Positions 42,256 to 50,529 of a stretch of DNA of 64,000 bases are shown here, piece after piece. Made by a program: the position numbers and the translations under genes. The DNA comes from Nocardioides ginsengisegetis. Lineage in GTDB: Bacteria; Actinomycetota; Actinomycetes; Propionibacteriales; Nocardioidaceae. The stretch lies in assembly GCF_014138045.1 (NCBI RefSeq), contig NZ_JACGXA010000001.1, positions 1,237,501 through 1,301,500 on the forward strand. The letters run 5' to 3'. The notes below the pieces were generated by a model. It did no database searches. It saw only the letters and a list, made by a program, of their open reading frames with translations, and was not told the origin of the DNA. The first letter of the stretch is position 1, and each line of letters begins with the position of its first letter.

Positions 42256-42690
42256 GTGATCCTCCCGTCGCTCGCCCTGCTCACGGCCCTGGCACCCCCG
42301 GTGGCCCCCGCCCCGCCCGACCCGCTCGAGGTCCTCCACGCGTGGGACGCCGCGCGGGCCGCGGCCTGGGCACACGCCGACGTACCCGCGCTGCGCAGCC
42401 TGTACGCCGCCGGGTCGGCGTCGGGCGCCGCCGACGTCGCAATGCTGCGGGAGTGGCGTGCCCGCGGCGTGCGCGTCGAGGGGATGTCGATGCAGGTGCT
42501 GGCGGCTCGTGAGCTGTCCGCGACGTCCCACCGGCTGGTGCTGCGGGTGACCGACCGGCTCGTGGGCGCGCAGGCGGTCGTGGCAGGACGGCGGGTGCCG
42601 CTCCCGCGCGACGAGGTGTCGCGGCGGGTGCTGGTGCTCGTGCGGGTGGCCGGGGAGTGGCGGGTCGAGGAGGCGCGGGACGCAGGCTGA
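42256..42690 (+). CDS. Small exported protein, NTF2-like
   Basis: A 144-residue protein starting at GTG, 5 bases after AGGAGG. A short hydrophobic start (LPSLALLTALAPPVAPAP) suggests a signal peptide, followed by LEVLHAWDAARAAAWAHADVPALRSLYAAGS, the opening helix of an NTF2-like fold, and strands ending VLVLVRVAGEWRVEEARD. Function is unknown. It lies between the divergent esterase gene and the convergent ABC exporter gene. Confidence 0.6.
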   Translation: MILPSLALLTALAPPVAPAPPDPLEVLHAWDAARAAAWAHADVPALRSLYAAGSASGAADVAMLREWRARGVRVEGMSMQVLAARELSATSHRLVLRVTDRLVGAQAVVAGRRVPLPRDEVSRRVLVLVRVAGEWRVEEARDAG

Positions 42691-42693
42691 GGG

Positions 42694-45600
42694 TCAGCCC
42701 GCGAGCCGCCCCCACCGCGCCGAGAGCTCGGCCCAGGGGCCGACGGCCGCGACCCGGCCCTCCACCAGCACGACGACCCGGTCGGCCTGCGCCAGCGCGG
42801 CCCGCTTGGACGTGGCACCGACCACGGTGGCGCCCCGCTCGCGGAGCCCCCGCCACAGCTCGATCTCCGTGGCGGCGTCCAGCGCCGACGAGACGTCGTC
42901 GGCGACGAGCAGCTCGGCGTCGCAGGCGAGGGCACGGGCCAGCGCGAGGCGCTGGACCTGGCCGCCCGAGAGCCGCACGCCGCGGTGGCCGACGACCGCG
43001 TGGGGGCCGCCGGCCTCCTCGACGTCGCGGCCGAGGCGGGCCGCCTCGAGGGACGGGTCGACCAGGCGGGTGGCGTGGTCGAGGCTGACGTTCTCGCCGA
43101 ACGTGCCGGACAGCACCCGCGGCACCTGCGCGACGTGGGCGACGCGGCCCGGGCGCAGGAAGGTCTGGGGGTCCTCGACCGGACGGTCGTTCCAGCGGAT
43201 CTCGCCGGTGCTGGAGACCAGCCCGCTCAGCGCCGACAGCAGGCTGGACTTGCCCGAGCCGACCTGGCCGAGCAGCAGCACCAGCTCGCCGCGGTGGAGG
43301 GTGAGGTCGACGTCGCTGACGCCGACGGTGCCGTCGTCGTGGACGGCGGTCAGGCCGACCAGCTCGAGCGTGCGCAGCTCCTCACGGGGCACCGGGGTCG
43401 GCGCGGGTGCGGCGCCGGTGACGAGGTCGACGCCCGGCGGCAGCTCCATCAGGTCACCACCCCCGGCCAGCCGGCTGGTGGCGCGCATCCATGCGCGGGT
43501 GCCGGGCGCCTCGGTGATGACCGAGCCGGCCACGCGACCGAACCAGTCGAAGCCGTTGACCGCGCCGGCCACGAGCAGGGCCGTGGCCAGCCCCCAGCCG
43601 CCGCCGACCAGGACCGCCCACGCGGTCACGACACCGCACTGGACCATGACGATCGGGACACCGTCGAGCAAGGCCTGGACGCGGTGCTCGCGGACCGCCG
43701 CGTCGACGCGGCCGCCGTCGACCTCGCGGAGGTGGGCGTGGACGCTCGGGGTCGCCGCCGCCAGCTTGACCGTGCGGACGGAGTCGAGCGTGGAGACCAG
43801 GGAGCGGCCGAAGCGGGCGCGCGCGGCCGAGGAGGCAGCGGCGGAGCGACCGGCGATCCGGCGGCCGAACGACGAAGCCAGTGAGCTGGCCAGCATCACC
43901 ATGAGCAGCACGCCGCCGGCCAGGAAGCTCTGGGCGGCCACCGCGGTGACGCCGGCGATGATCAGGCCGTTGACGAAGTCGACCCAGCGGTCGGCGTAGC
44001 GGGCCAGCCGGTCGGCGTCCATGGTGCGGGCCACGACCTCGCCCGGCGGGGTGCGGTCGAGGCGGCGCTGCATCGTCTGCCCGACGAGGACGGCCGTGCG
44101 GGCCCGCAGCATCACCGAGATCCACCAGCGCGGGTAGCGCCGGAAGGCCTCGGCCATCAGGAGCGGCCCGACGAGCAGGGAGACCACGAGCGCGGTGACC
44201 AGGACCCACGGGTCCTCACCGCGCTGGAGGCCGGCCACGAGGTGGCCCCAGAGGAATCCGGTGACCGCACCGAAGGCACCGGTGAGCGCCGAGACCAGGA
44301 ACAGCCCGACCGAGAGCAGGCCCCAGCGCGGCTCGATCAGGAGCGCCGACGTCGTGGCCCGGGCCAGGCCGGGGATCGGTCGCAGCGTGGGCGGGGCCGG
44401 CGGCTCGCCGGTGCGCCGGGCGGTGCCGACCGCGGTGCCGGGGTGGGCGGCCCCGTGGTCGTGCTCGTGGTCGTGCTCGTGCTGCTCGGCGTCCCGCGAG
44501 GCCGCCAGCAGGTCGCGGAAGGGACCGTCGGCCTGCGCCAGCCGCGCCCGCGGGCCCTGCTGCACGACCCGGCCGCCCTCGAGCACGGCCACCTGCTCGG
44601 CACGCTCGGTCGTCGAGAGCCGGTGGGCCACGAGCAGGCCGGTGCGGCCGGCGAGCAACCGGTCGGCGGCACGCACGACGTGGGCCTCGGTGACGGGGTC
44701 CATGCGGGCGGTTGCCTCGTCGAGGACCACGACGCGCACGTGCCGGACCAGCAGCCGGGCGAAGGCGACCAGCTGCTCCTCGCCCGACGACAGGCTGGTG
44801 CCGCCGGGGCCGAGGAGCGTCTCGAGGCCGTCGGGGAGGCCGGCGACCCAGTCCTCGAGACCGAGCTCGACGATCGCGGCCTCGACCTCGGCCCGCGGCA
44901 CGGGCTGGAAGAGAGTGATGTTCTCGGCGAGGGTGCCGGCCAGGATCTCGGTGCGCTGGGTGACCACGCCGACCGCGGACCGGAGCTGCTGCAGGTCGAC
45001 GCCGAGCAGGTCGACCCCGCCGAGGAGGACCGACCCGGGCTCGGGCTCGACGGCGCGGGACAGCAGCGAGGCGAGGGTGGACTTGCCCGAGCCGGTGCGG
45101 CCGACCAGCGCGCAGGTGGTGCCGGCGGGCACCCGGAGGTCGACGTGCTGGAGGGCGAAGGGGCCCTCGGCGTAGGCGAAGTGGAGGTCGCGGAACTGCA
45201 CGTCGAGGGCGCCCGCGGGCAGCGCGTCGCCGCCGACCGGCTCGGGCTCGGAGCCGAGCAGGCCCCGCAGGCGGAGCACCGCACCGAAGCCCGCCTGGAG
45301 GTCGGGCAGGTGCCGGGCGAGCTGGTCGACCTGGCCGACGAACATCGTGGTGACGAGGTAGAGCGTCACGAGCGCGGCCGTGTCGAGCCGGCCGTCGACG
45401 ACCAGCGCCACGCCGACGACGGCGGTGGCCGCGAGGACCCCGTGGAGCAGGGTGCCGGTGCGTCGCCCGATCCGGCTCTCGTAGCCGAGCACGACGGCGA
45501 AGCGGTGGTGGACGGTCGCGGCGAGCTCGGTGCAGCGACGCAGCAGGTAGGCCTGGCCGAGGCTGGCGCGCAGGTCGTCGCGACCCGCCACGCCCTCCTC

Positions 45601-46218
45601 CATCGCGGCCGCGTGGTCGGTCCAGGCGGCCTCCTCCTCGACCTTGCGGGCCGCGAGTGGAGCGAGCAGCGGCCGCACGACGGCGACCGCGGCCAGGCCC
45701 GCGACGGGGAAGAGGAAGAACGCCGGCCACCAGGTCGTGCCGGCCACGATCCACAGGGGCACCGAGGCGAGCGAGGTGCGGATCGCCTGCCACGCGCTCT
45801 GCCGCAGCAGCACGCCGACCTCGTGGGTGTCGTCGTCGACCCGGTCGAGGACCTCACCGACGGCCTGCTCGGTGAGGGCCGCCAGCGGCTGGTGGAGCGC
45901 CGCGTCCAGCAGGTCGGCGCGCAGCCGCCCCTCGGCGCGGTCGACAACCCCGGCCCAGAGGGTGCGGGCGGCGGTGTCGAGCACGGCCGCGCCGACGACA
46001 CACGCGGCCAGGGTCCAGAGCAGGTCGGTCGTGGCGTGCTCGGCGAGCCGACCGGCGACCAGCGAGCCGAGGGCGGTGCCGACGGCCGCGAGGGCACAGG
46101 CCGCGAGCGCCCAGGCGGCGATCGGGCCGCGCAGCCGGCGCCAGTCGACGGTGCGCTCGGGACCCGGCTGCGGGGTCGTCGCAACCGGGTGAGGGGTGGG
46201 GATCTCGGTGAGCGTCAT
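42694..46218 (-). CDS. Fused double ABC exporter (TMD-NBD-TMD-NBD)
   Basis: A 1174-residue protein made of two ABC exporter halves in one chain. Half 1 has six helices (about residues 30-310) and an ATPase domain with Walker A GRTGSGKST (Lys379), a degenerate signature SLSSGEEQL and Walker B VVLDEATA. A linker (about residues 572-592) contains the His/Asp/Glu-rich run HEHDHEHDH. Half 2 has helices to about 900, Walker A GQVGSGKSS (Lys990), canonical LSGGQ and Walker B LVADDVSS, in which Asp1108 replaces the catalytic Glu. One composite ATP site is thus consensus and one degenerate. The substrate is unknown. Confidence 0.9.
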   Translation of the reverse strand: MTLTEIPTPHPVATTPQPGPERTVDWRRLRGPIAAWALAACALAAVGTALGSLVAGRLAEHATTDLLWTLAACVVGAAVLDTAARTLWAGVVDRAEGRLRADLLDAALHQPLAALTEQAVGEVLDRVDDDTHEVGVLLRQSAWQAIRTSLASVPLWIVAGTTWWPAFFLFPVAGLAAVAVVRPLLAPLAARKVEEEAAWTDHAAAMEEGVAGRDDLRASLGQAYLLRRCTELAATVHHRFAVVLGYESRIGRRTGTLLHGVLAATAVVGVALVVDGRLDTAALVTLYLVTTMFVGQVDQLARHLPDLQAGFGAVLRLRGLLGSEPEPVGGDALPAGALDVQFRDLHFAYAEGPFALQHVDLRVPAGTTCALVGRTGSGKSTLASLLSRAVEPEPGSVLLGGVDLLGVDLQQLRSAVGVVTQRTEILAGTLAENITLFQPVPRAEVEAAIVELGLEDWVAGLPDGLETLLGPGGTSLSSGEEQLVAFARLLVRHVRVVVLDEATARMDPVTEAHVVRAADRLLAGRTGLLVAHRLSTTERAEQVAVLEGGRVVQQGPRARLAQADGPFRDLLAASRDAEQHEHDHEHDHGAAHPGTAVGTARRTGEPPAPPTLRPIPGLARATTSALLIEPRWGLLSVGLFLVSALTGAFGAVTGFLWGHLVAGLQRGEDPWVLVTALVVSLLVGPLLMAEAFRRYPRWWISVMLRARTAVLVGQTMQRRLDRTPPGEVVARTMDADRLARYADRWVDFVNGLIIAGVTAVAAQSFLAGGVLLMVMLASSLASSFGRRIAGRSAAASSAARARFGRSLVSTLDSVRTVKLAAATPSVHAHLREVDGGRVDAAVREHRVQALLDGVPIVMVQCGVVTAWAVLVGGGWGLATALLVAGAVNGFDWFGRVAGSVITEAPGTRAWMRATSRLAGGGDLMELPPGVDLVTGAAPAPTPVPREELRTLELVGLTAVHDDGTVGVSDVDLTLHRGELVLLLGQVGSGKSSLLSALSGLVSSTGEIRWNDRPVEDPQTFLRPGRVAHVAQVPRVLSGTFGENVSLDHATRLVDPSLEAARLGRDVEEAGGPHAVVGHRGVRLSGGQVQRLALARALACDAELLVADDVSSALDAATEIELWRGLRERGATVVGATSKRAALAQADRVVVLVEGRVAAVGPWAELSARWGRLAG

Positions 46219-46281
46219 CGAGGACGACGCTACGTCCCGGGACCGACGTCCGTCGTCCCGTTTTTGCGCTCTTGGCAGGGG

Positions 46282-47172
46282 TCAGCCCAGCCCGGTGGCC
46301 AGCACCTCGGTGACGTCGCGGTCGCGGAAGGAGTAGCCCGCGGACTGCAGGGCGGCGGGCCGGACGTTGAGCGAGCCGAGCAGCTCCGGGGCCATCTCCC
46401 CGGCGCCGACCCGGAGCACCGCGGCCGGGGCGAACGCGAACGCGGGCCGGTGCAGCAGCCGGGCCAGCGTCTTGGTGAACTCCGCGTTGGTGGGGGTGCG
46501 CGGGCAGCACAGGTTGAAGGGGCCGTGCGCGTCCTCGTGCTCGGCGAGGTGGACCACGCCACCCACCCAGTCGCGGAGCGAGACCATCGCCATGTGCTGG
46601 CGGCCGTCGCCCAGCCGGGCCCCGAGACCGAGCCGGAAGACGGTCGCGAGCTGCTTGAGCGGGGCGCTGCGGTGGTCCATCACCGGCGCGGTGCGCAGCA
46701 CGCAGACACGGGCCCCGGCGACGGACGCCGGCTCGGTGGCCGCCTGCCAGTCGCGGGTCACCTGGGTGAGCAGGGCCTGTCCCCGGCTGTCGGACTCCTC
46801 GGTCAGGACCTCGTCGCCGTGGTCGCCGTACCAGCTGATGCCGTTGCCCGCGAGGTACGCCGGGTGGGTGCCGCTGCTCGCGATCGACTCGGCGAGCACG
46901 CGGGTCGTGGTCACCCGGCTCTCGCGCAGCTCGCGGGCCCAGGTCTTGGAGTGCGGGTTGCCCGCCGTCGGGGTGCCGGCGAGGTTGACCACGACGTCGG
47001 CGGACGCGACGACGTCGTGGTCGAGGGTGCCGGAGTAGGGGTCCCAGGAGGACTCGCCGCGGCCGGGTGAGGTGCCCCGGACGAGTCGGGTGACCTGGTG
47101 TCCCCGGGTGGTGAGCTCGCGGGTCAGGTGGGTGCCCAGGAAGCCCGAGGCTCCCGCGACGACGACGTGCAT
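46282..47172 (-). CDS. TIGR01777-type epimerase/SDR, SulA-like
   Basis: A 296-residue NAD(P)-dependent short-chain dehydrogenase-like protein. The N-terminal dinucleotide loop is VVVAGASGFLGTHLTREL. NLAGTPTAGNPHSKTWARELRESRVTTTRVL and the C-terminal DUF1731 part (GAGEMAPELLGSLNVRPAALQSAGYSFRDRDVTEVL) match the YfcH/TIGR01777 family, whose substrate is unknown. Four 14-base repeats lie directly upstream of its ATG. The reading frame stays open through them, so an earlier start is possible but less likely. Confidence 0.88.
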   Translation of the reverse strand: MHVVVAGASGFLGTHLTRELTTRGHQVTRLVRGTSPGRGESSWDPYSGTLDHDVVASADVVVNLAGTPTAGNPHSKTWARELRESRVTTTRVLAESIASSGTHPAYLAGNGISWYGDHGDEVLTEESDSRGQALLTQVTRDWQAATEPASVAGARVCVLRTAPVMDHRSAPLKQLATVFRLGLGARLGDGRQHMAMVSLRDWVGGVVHLAEHEDAHGPFNLCCPRTPTNAEFTKTLARLLHRPAFAFAPAAVLRVGAGEMAPELLGSLNVRPAALQSAGYSFRDRDVTEVLATGLG

Positions 47173-47180
47173 GACGCCAC

Positions 47181-47236
47181 CCAACCATGTCCGGCCAACC
47201 ATGTCCGGCCAACCATGTCCCGCCCACCATGTCCCG
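47181..47236. repeat. Four 14-base tandem repeats in a divergent promoter region
   Basis: Units CCAACCATGTCCGG (47181 and 47195, identical), CCAACCATGTCCCG (47209) and CCCACCATGTCCCG (47223) run head to tail with an exact 14-base period, 9 bases upstream of the epimerase gene and 50 bases upstream of the hybrid kinase gene. They may bind a regulator or vary in number. Confidence 0.85.
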
Positions 47237-47286
47237 GGTCCGAGGGGTCCAGTGATTCGGAGGGTCCTGAGACGCCGTGGTCCGGA

Positions 47287-50200
47287 ATGCGGGACCATCT
47301 GGGCATGGAGCTGCGCGACCGGGACGACGACGCGGCCACGGGGAAGCTCGAGGACTGGGTGCTCCGTGCGGTGCCCGACGGCCTCTGGGTCATCGGCCCC
47401 GACGGCGCCACGACGTACGCCAACGACCAGCTGGCGCGGATGCTGGGCCTGGCCGACGACGAGGTCCTCGGTTTCTCGGCCTTCGACGCCCTCGACGCCG
47501 AGGGCGGCGAGCAGCTGCGCGAGCACCTCGCCCGGCTGGAGGTCTCCCGGGAGCCGGGCGCCGACCTGGAGTGCCTCTTGCGCCGCCGGGACGGCTCGGA
47601 GTTCTGGGCGCTGGTCAGCCACACGCCGCTCGTCGACCACCGCGGGGAGCACCAGGCGTGGCTGCACCGGGTGCGCGACCACTCGGCCCAGCGCCGGATC
47701 TTCGAGGAGCTCGAGCGCCGCGAGGTCCAGCTCGCCGAGGCCCAGGCCATCGCCCGGATCGGCAGCTGGGAGCGCGACGTCGGTGAGGGCGTCCTGCGGT
47801 GGTCCGACGAGCTCTACCGCGTCTTCGGGCTCGACCCGCAGACGTTCGTGCCGTCCCCCGAGTCGTTCTTCGAGCTGCTCCACCCCGACGACCGGGCCGC
47901 GGCCCACCAGACGTACGCCGAGCTCCAGAACGGGAGCCAGCCCGTGGAGACCATCGAGATGGACTCCCGGCTGGACCGGCCGCTCGGGGAGCCGGCGCGC
48001 TGGGTCCGCACCCGGGGCGTCGTGGTCCGGGACGAGACCGGAGCCATCATCCGCACCGGCGGCACCGTGCAGGACGTGACCGACAGCAAGGAGGCCGAGC
48101 TGGGGCTGGCGTTCCTCGGCGCGATGGCGGGGGCCGCGAACGAGGCCTCCACCCTCGAGGAGGCGCTGCTCGCCGCGGACACCGTGGTGCGCCCCTTCAC
48201 CCAGTGGCCCGCCGTGCTCGTGTCCGTCCCGGACCCGGGGACGCCCGGCAGCCTGGTGCACGTCGAGGCGGGCTGGGCCGGCACCACCGAGGAGCAGTTG
48301 GCGGAGGCGCGGGCCCTCGCCGTCCGCGCCGCCGACGAGCGCCGCGTGGTGCAGCAGGTCGGCTCCGACGGCACCCACCTCGTGGCCGGGCCGGCGCTCG
48401 TGGGCGAGCGCCTGGCCTGCGTGATCACCTCCAGCACCCGTGCCGCGACCCCGCCGCGCCCGTCCGAGCTGTCGATCTTCCGACAGATGCTGACCCTGCT
48501 GGCCCACGTCTCCGAGCGTGAGGAGGGCGGCAAGGAGCTGGCCACGGCACGCGACGAGGCGCTGGCCGCCTCCCGCGCGAAGTCGGACTTCCTGGCGACG
48601 ATGAGCCACGAGATCCGGACGCCGCTCAACGGCGTGATCGGCCTCAGCGAGCTGCTCAGCCGGACCGAGCTGACCGCCCACCAGCGCCGGCTCGCCCAGG
48701 GCGTCGACCAGGCCGGCCGCACCCTGCTCGCGCTCGTCAACGACATCCTCGACCTGTCCAAGATCGAGGCCGGGCGGCTCGACCTCGAGGAGGTCGACTT
48801 CGACCCGCGCGCCATCCTCGAGCAGAGCGTCGGCCTGGTCTCGGACCGGGCCAGCCGCAAGGGGCTGGAGCTCGTGGTCTCCAGCGCCGGCCAGATGCCC
48901 TCGATGGTCCGCGGCGATCCCGTCCGCTTCGGGCAGGTGATCACCAACCTCGTCGCCAACGCCGTGAAGTTCACCCACGCGGGCGAGGTCGTGGTGCGGG
49001 CCCGTGGGGATGGCGACGGGTCGACGGTGCGCGTCGAGGTCTCCGACACCGGCATCGGGATCGAGCCGGAGGTGCAGCGGCGCCTGTTCACGGCGTTCTC
49101 ACAGGCCGACAGCTCCACCACCCGCCGCTACGGCGGCACCGGGCTCGGCCTGGCCATCAGCCAGCGGATCGTGGCAGCCATGGCCGGGGAGATCGGTGTC
49201 GAGAGCGCTGCGGGTGCGGGCAGCACCTTCTGGTTCACGGCGGCGTTCGGGCCGGCCACCCTGCAGCAGCCGCCCACCGAGCAGGCCCTGCGGGAGGCCG
49301 TGGCTGGGCTGCGGGTGCTCGTCGTCGACGACAACGCCACCAACCGCTTCATCCTCTGCGAGCAGCTCGAGGCCTGGCAGGTCGAGGTGACCGCGGTCGA
49401 GTCGTCGTACGAGGCCCTCGTCGAGCTCGACGCCTCCGCCCGCGGGGCCGCGCCGTACGACGTCGCCCTGCTCGACTACATGATGCCGGGCGCCGACGGT
49501 GAGCAGCTCGCACGGATCATCCGGTCGGAGGAGCGGCACCGCGGGCTGCGACTCGCGCTGCTGTCCTCGTCGCTGGAGCCCGGCCCGGAGTGGCTCGCGA
49601 GCGCGGGCATCGACAGCTTCCTGGGCAAGCCCGTGCTGCCGTCGCGGCTCCTCGACCTGCTCGCCACGCTCGGCGGCCGGCTGGATCCGGGGCAGGCCGT
49701 GACGCCGGTCGTGACCCGCCCGGTGTCGGGCGCCGCGCGCGGTCGGCTGCTGGTCGTGGAGGACAACCCGGTCAACCAGATGGTGGCCGAGGGCGTGCTC
49801 GGCGCGCTCGGCTACGACGTCGTGCTGGCCGACAACGGCGCCGCCGGCGTCTCCGCGCTCGCCGACGACCCCGACGGCTTCGACGCGATCCTGATGGACT
49901 GCCAGATGCCGGTGATGGACGGCTTCGACGCCACCCGCGCGGTCCGGGCGATGAGCGGTGACGGCGCGCGCATCCCGATCATCGCGATGACCGCGGCCGC
50001 GACCGGCGAGGAGCGCGAGCGTTGCCTCGACGCCGGCATGGACGACTTCCTGACCAAGCCCGTCGTGCCCGACGTCATCGAGGCCACCCTGGCGCGCTGG
50101 GTGCACCCCACCGACGTACGCCGCGGCTCCACGGCCGCCCGTCGCCTGCACGAGCTCGTCGAGCGCGACGGCATCGACGCCTCGCTCGTGCGCCGCATGG

Positions 50201-50472
50201 TGGACCGCTTCGGCGACTCGGCCACCCAGGCGGCCCGGGCGCTCGCCGCAGCCGTGCGGGCGGGCGACGCCGAGGAGGTCGTGCGGGTCGCCCACGGGCT
50301 GCGGGGGAGCGCGGCCAACCTCGGACTGCTCGACCTGGCCGAACGGTGCGCGACGCTGGAGGAGCACGCCCGCGGCGGGTCGGTGCCCGCCGCCGCCCAG
50401 GCCGCCGAGGTGTCCGACGCGGTGGTCGTCGGCATCGCCGAGCTCACCGAGGCCGTCCGCGACCTGCCGTAA
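47287..50472 (+). CDS. Hybrid sensor histidine kinase with two receiver domains and Hpt
   Basis: A 1061-residue phosphorelay protein without clear transmembrane helices. In order: PAS (about 15-130), PAS_3 (about 135-260, WERDVGEGVLRWSDELYRVFGLDP), GAF-like (about 270-400), HisKA with FLATMSHEIRTPLNGVIGLSEL (His441), HATPase (about 540-660), a receiver with LLDYMMPG (Asp730), a second receiver with LMDCQMPVMDGFDATRA (Asp871), and an Hpt domain with AHGLRGSAANLG (His1003). The start is ATG 47287 or 47305. The order resembles BarA/ArcB-type kinases. Its final response regulator is not adjacent. Confidence 0.92.
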   Translation: MRDHLGMELRDRDDDAATGKLEDWVLRAVPDGLWVIGPDGATTYANDQLARMLGLADDEVLGFSAFDALDAEGGEQLREHLARLEVSREPGADLECLLRRRDGSEFWALVSHTPLVDHRGEHQAWLHRVRDHSAQRRIFEELERREVQLAEAQAIARIGSWERDVGEGVLRWSDELYRVFGLDPQTFVPSPESFFELLHPDDRAAAHQTYAELQNGSQPVETIEMDSRLDRPLGEPARWVRTRGVVVRDETGAIIRTGGTVQDVTDSKEAELGLAFLGAMAGAANEASTLEEALLAADTVVRPFTQWPAVLVSVPDPGTPGSLVHVEAGWAGTTEEQLAEARALAVRAADERRVVQQVGSDGTHLVAGPALVGERLACVITSSTRAATPPRPSELSIFRQMLTLLAHVSEREEGGKELATARDEALAASRAKSDFLATMSHEIRTPLNGVIGLSELLSRTELTAHQRRLAQGVDQAGRTLLALVNDILDLSKIEAGRLDLEEVDFDPRAILEQSVGLVSDRASRKGLELVVSSAGQMPSMVRGDPVRFGQVITNLVANAVKFTHAGEVVVRARGDGDGSTVRVEVSDTGIGIEPEVQRRLFTAFSQADSSTTRRYGGTGLGLAISQRIVAAMAGEIGVESAAGAGSTFWFTAAFGPATLQQPPTEQALREAVAGLRVLVVDDNATNRFILCEQLEAWQVEVTAVESSYEALVELDASARGAAPYDVALLDYMMPGADGEQLARIIRSEERHRGLRLALLSSSLEPGPEWLASAGIDSFLGKPVLPSRLLDLLATLGGRLDPGQAVTPVVTRPVSGAARGRLLVVEDNPVNQMVAEGVLGALGYDVVLADNGAAGVSALADDPDGFDAILMDCQMPVMDGFDATRAVRAMSGDGARIPIIAMTAAATGEERERCLDAGMDDFLTKPVVPDVIEATLARWVHPTDVRRGSTAARRLHELVERDGIDASLVRRMVDRFGDSATQAARALAAAVRAGDAEEVVRVAHGLRGSAANLGLLDLAERCATLEEHARGGSVPAAAQAAEVSDAVVVGIAELTEAVRDLP

Positions 50473-50480
50473 ATGACGAA

Positions 50481-50519
50481 TCGGCGCAACTGCCGGGGAA
50501 TCCCCGGCGGTTGCGCCGA
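50481..50519. terminator. Terminator between hybrid kinase and sucB
   Basis: An 18-base stem TCGGCGCAACTGCCGGGG with CCCCGGCGGTTGCGCCGA (one G-U type pair) and a 3-base loop lies 8 bases after the kinase stop and just before the converging sucB stop. It is a probable bidirectional terminator. Confidence 0.8.
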
Positions 50520-50529
50520 CTCGGCGAGG

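Noticed and set aside
44242-47070. A 942-codon plus-strand open frame opposite the ABC exporter and epimerase genes
   Set aside because: It is an antisense shadow typical of GC-rich DNA: biased, low-complexity composition (Gly, Arg, Val, Asp, Ala), no domain, while the minus-strand frames have clear ABC and SDR motifs.
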